This document shows positions 61,838 to 64,000 of a DNA stretch of 64,000 bases, one piece after another. The DNA is taken from NCBI RefSeq assembly GCF_900167275.1, contig NZ_FUWX01000004.1:124001-188000 (forward strand), written 5' to 3'. The position numbers and the translations under genes were made by a program. Under the pieces are notes generated by a model, which saw only the letters and a list, made by a program, of their open reading frames with translations, had not been told where the DNA came from and searched no databases. The DNA is from Cetobacterium ceti. GTDB taxonomy: Bacteria; Fusobacteriota; Fusobacteriia; Fusobacteriales; Fusobacteriaceae. The first letter of the stretch is position 1; each line of letters begins with the position of its first letter.

Positions 61838-63616
61838 ATGAAAAAAATATTAGTCTGTGGCGGACCAGGATGTGTTTCAAGTAACAGTGAGGGAATAATA
61901 GAAAATATAAATAAAGCTTTAAAGGAGCATGGATTAAGTAAAAAAGTAAAAGTTTTAAAAACTGGATGCTTTGGATTTTGTGAAGAGGGACCAGTCGTAA
62001 AAATTTTACCAGATAATACTTTTTATGTGAAAGTTAAACCTGAAGATGGAGAAAGAATTGTTGTCGAGGATATAATAAGTGAAAAAAAATTAACAGATTT
62101 ATTATATATAGATGAAAAAACAGGAGAAAGAGTTTTAGAGGAAAAACAAATACCATTTTATCAAAAACAAGAAAAAATAGCTCTTCGAAATTGTGGTTTA
62201 ATTGATCCAGAAGTAATAGAACAATATATTGAAAAAAATGGGTATAAGGCTTTGGAAAAAGCTATAAAGTATATGGATCCTGTAGAAGTCATATCTACAG
62301 TTATAGAGTCAGGGTTAAGAGGTAGAGGTGGTGGTGGATTTTCCACTGGTAAAAAATGGGAATTTGCAAGAATGGCTAAGGGAGACGTAAAGTATGTAGT
62401 TTGTAATGCAGATGAAGGTGACCCAGGTGCATTTATGGATAGATGCATTTTAGAGGGAGACCCTCATTCGGTTATAGAGGGAATGGCTTTATGTGCTTAT
62501 GGAATAGGTGCTGAAAAAGGTCTTGTATATATAAGAGCAGAGTATCCCCTATCTATTGAAAGATTAAGAAAAGCAATTATAGAGTGTAGAAAAAAAGGTT
62601 ATTTAGGTAAAAATTTATTTGGAACTAATTTTTCCTTTGATATTGAGATAAAATATGGAGCAGGAGCTTTTGTATGTGGAGAGGAAACTGCCCTTATAAA
62701 TTCAATGGAAGGAAAAAGAGGGGAGCCAAATATTAAACCTCCTTTTCCAGCAGAAAAAGGTTATTGGGGAAAACCTACAAATGTAAACAATGTAGAAACA
62801 TTTAGTAATATTCCAGCAATTTTATTTAATGGTGCAAAATGGTTTAGAGGCCATGGAACAGAAAAATCTCCAGGAACAAAGGTTTTTGCTTTAGCTGGAA
62901 AGATTAAAAATGTAGGTTTAATAGAAGTTCCTATGGGAATAACTTTAAGAGAAGTAATTTATGATATTGGTGGTGGAATTAAAGATAACAAAAAATTTAA
63001 AGCTGTTCAGACAGGAGGACCTTCTGGGGGATGTTTAACAGAGGAGGATTTAGATACACCTATAGATTTTGATAATTTAATTGCCAAAGGATCTATGATG
63101 GGATCAGGTGGAATGATAGTCATGGATGAAGATGATTGTATTGTAAGTATGGCTAAATTTTATTTGGAGTTTACAGAGGATGAATCTTGTGGAAAATGTA
63201 CTCCTTGTAGAATAGGAAATACAAGGCTTTGGGAAATTTTAAATAAAATAACTCAAGGAAAAGGTGAAGAAAGAGATTTGGAATTGTTAAAGGAATTATC
63301 TGAAACCATAAAGAGCACATCTCTTTGCGGTTTAGGGCAAAGTTCTCCAAATCCAGTTTTATCTACATTAGCTAAATTTAAAGATGAATATTTAGCTCAT
63401 ATTAGAGATAAGAAATGTCCTGCTTCTCAATGTAAGGCATTAAGAAAATATTTTATAAATGAAAAATGTGTAGGTTGTACAGGATGTTCAAGGGTGTGTC
63501 CTGTTGCATGTATAGATGGAAAAGTAAAAGAGGCTCATGTAATAGATCAAAGTAGATGTATAAAATGTGGTTCTTGTTATGAGGTATGTAAATTTAAGGC
63601 TATAGATATACTTTAG
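61838..63616 (+). CDS. NAD-linked [FeFe]-hydrogenase subunit, NuoF-like flavoprotein (HndC/HydB-type)
   Basis: The diaphorase subunit, 592 residues. In order: an N-terminal [2Fe-2S] thioredoxin-like domain (LVCGGPGCVSSN, KTGCFGFCEEGP), the FMN/NAD(H)-binding domain (RGRGGGGFSTGKKWEFAR, NADEGDPGAFMDR, and GAGAFVCGEETALINSMEG), an SLBB-type part, the [4Fe-4S] motif ESCGKCTPCR...C, and two C-terminal [4Fe-4S] ferredoxin motifs (CVGCTGCSRVCP and CIKCGSCYEVCK). This extended arrangement is that of HndC/HydB rather than complex I NuoF. GGGGAGG precedes the ATG. Confidence 0.94.
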   Translation: MKKILVCGGPGCVSSNSEGIIENINKALKEHGLSKKVKVLKTGCFGFCEEGPVVKILPDNTFYVKVKPEDGERIVVEDIISEKKLTDLLYIDEKTGERVLEEKQIPFYQKQEKIALRNCGLIDPEVIEQYIEKNGYKALEKAIKYMDPVEVISTVIESGLRGRGGGGFSTGKKWEFARMAKGDVKYVVCNADEGDPGAFMDRCILEGDPHSVIEGMALCAYGIGAEKGLVYIRAEYPLSIERLRKAIIECRKKGYLGKNLFGTNFSFDIEIKYGAGAFVCGEETALINSMEGKRGEPNIKPPFPAEKGYWGKPTNVNNVETFSNIPAILFNGAKWFRGHGTEKSPGTKVFALAGKIKNVGLIEVPMGITLREVIYDIGGGIKDNKKFKAVQTGGPSGGCLTEEDLDTPIDFDNLIAKGSMMGSGGMIVMDEDDCIVSMAKFYLEFTEDESCGKCTPCRIGNTRLWEILNKITQGKGEERDLELLKELSETIKSTSLCGLGQSSPNPVLSTLAKFKDEYLAHIRDKKCPASQCKALRKYFINEKCVGCTGCSRVCPVACIDGKVKEAHVIDQSRCIKCGSCYEVCKFKAIDIL

Positions 63617-63630
63617 TCTGGAGGTGCTTT

Positions 63631-64000
63631 ATGGATAATATTGTTGTTGTAATTGATGGAAAAGAAGTGGAAACACACAGAGAGAATACCATACTAGAAG
63701 CAGCAAAATCTGTGGGGATAGAAATACCAAATCTATGTTATTTAAAAATACCAGAAATAGGATTTAAAAATAATTGTGCATCTTGTAGAATCTGTATGGT
63801 AGAAATAGTTGGAAATAAAAAATTAGTTCCAGCTTGTTCTACGAAGGTAAATCCAGGAATGAAAATTAATACAAATACAATGGAAGTTTTAGAAAAAAGA
63901 AGAAATGTATTAGAATTAATGCTTTCTAATCATCCAACAGATTGTTTAATTTGTGCTAAAAATGGAAATTGTGATTTACAAAATTTAGCAAAGGAATTTG
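63631..64000 (+). CDS. [FeFe]-hydrogenase large subunit, N-terminal part (cut by window edge)
   Basis: An open frame from the ATG at 63631 (TGGAGG upstream, 14 bases after the NuoF-like stop) runs off the end without a stop. The 123 visible residues give a [2Fe-2S] ferredoxin domain (NLCYLKIP, NNCASCRICMVEI, ACST) and the start of a His-Cys [4Fe-4S] domain (NHPTDCLICAKNGNCDLQ). That is the N-terminus of NuoG-like proteins and of HndD/HydA hydrogenases; the neighbours make the hydrogenase reading far more likely. The H-cluster domain lies beyond the window, so this is inferred. Confidence 0.8.
   Translation, partial: MDNIVVVIDGKEVETHRENTILEAAKSVGIEIPNLCYLKIPEIGFKNNCASCRICMVEIVGNKKLVPACSTKVNPGMKINTNTMEVLEKRRNVLELMLSNHPTDCLICAKNGNCDLQNLAKEF

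Noticed and set aside
1-64000. CRISPR array, prophage, transposon or other mobile island
   Set aside because: I found no spaced direct repeats, transposase, integrase or att-like duplications, and the composition and codon habits are even throughout.

Overview
The window reads as chromosomal core genome from a low-GC, Gram-negative-type anaerobe, most likely a member of the Fusobacteriota. Three things together suggest this. Outer-membrane and lipid A/Kdo genes (lpxK, kdsB, lpxD, bamA, tamB, skp, tolC) sit in very AT-rich DNA with strong AGGAGG-type ribosome sites. Several genes look more like those of Firmicutes (a SigH-type sigma factor, a SpoIID-domain protein, KtrAB-like potassium uptake). 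Energy genes are fermentative (formate channel, flavin-based hydrogenase). The genus cannot be fixed by reading alone. I see no rRNA, tRNA, CRISPR array, prophage or insertion sequence, and no gene-free stretch over 300 bases.

Layout. 1-2.8 kb: lpxK, an unknown gene, a PTS EIIA-like protein and nadD. 2.8-4.1 kb (minus strand): a winged-helix-like protein and a histidine phosphatase. 4.2-6.5 kb: kdsB and a SpoIID-domain lipoprotein whose domain appears circularly permuted. 6.5-12.7 kb: a TetR regulator with two operator-like palindromes, then a TolC/adaptor/RND efflux operon. 12.7-18.9 kb: a PurM-like protein, rsmB, an O-methyltransferase, an unknown small protein, a DEAD-box helicase and mltG. 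18.9-27.2 kb: a B12/radical SAM protein, tilS, ftsH, folE, rpsO with a structured leader, a PapD-like chaperone, a YibE/F protein and (minus) a DUF2147 protein. 27.4-32.8 kb: a dppABCDF-type peptide transporter with a hairpin after the binding-protein gene. 32.8-37.7 kb: a uridine-kinase-like protein, a FocA channel and, on the minus strand, SigH and an ABC-F ATPase.

37.8-45 kb: an OYE-like oxidoreductase, earP with its target efp, a membrane protein, an SRPBCC protein, a 2-hydroxycarboxylate transporter, and psuG with a kinase fused to a DNA-binding domain. 45-49.8 kb: trkH/ktrB, trkA/ktrA, mnmG and rsmG. 49.8-57.7 kb: tamB, bamA, skp and lpxD, an outer-membrane assembly block. 57.8-61.2 kb: a DUF2344 protein, serS, a small membrane protein and class II fba. 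61.3-64 kb: the first three genes of a trimeric NAD-linked [FeFe]-hydrogenase, the last cut by the window edge.

Functional themes are envelope biogenesis (lpxK, kdsB, lpxD, tamB, bamA, skp, mltG, SpoIID protein), translation and RNA modification (rsmB, rsmG, mnmG, tilS, rpsO, serS, efp with earP, the helicase), transport and efflux, and fermentative redox metabolism. The observations most worth a second look are the circular permutation of the SpoIID domain, the EarP/Arg32-EF-P pair, the autoregulation-type palindrome before the HTH-kinase fusion, a hairpin that buries the ribosome site of the TTG-started 2HCT transporter, the rpsO leader hairpin, and a recurrent TTAG tetraloop in intergenic hairpins.
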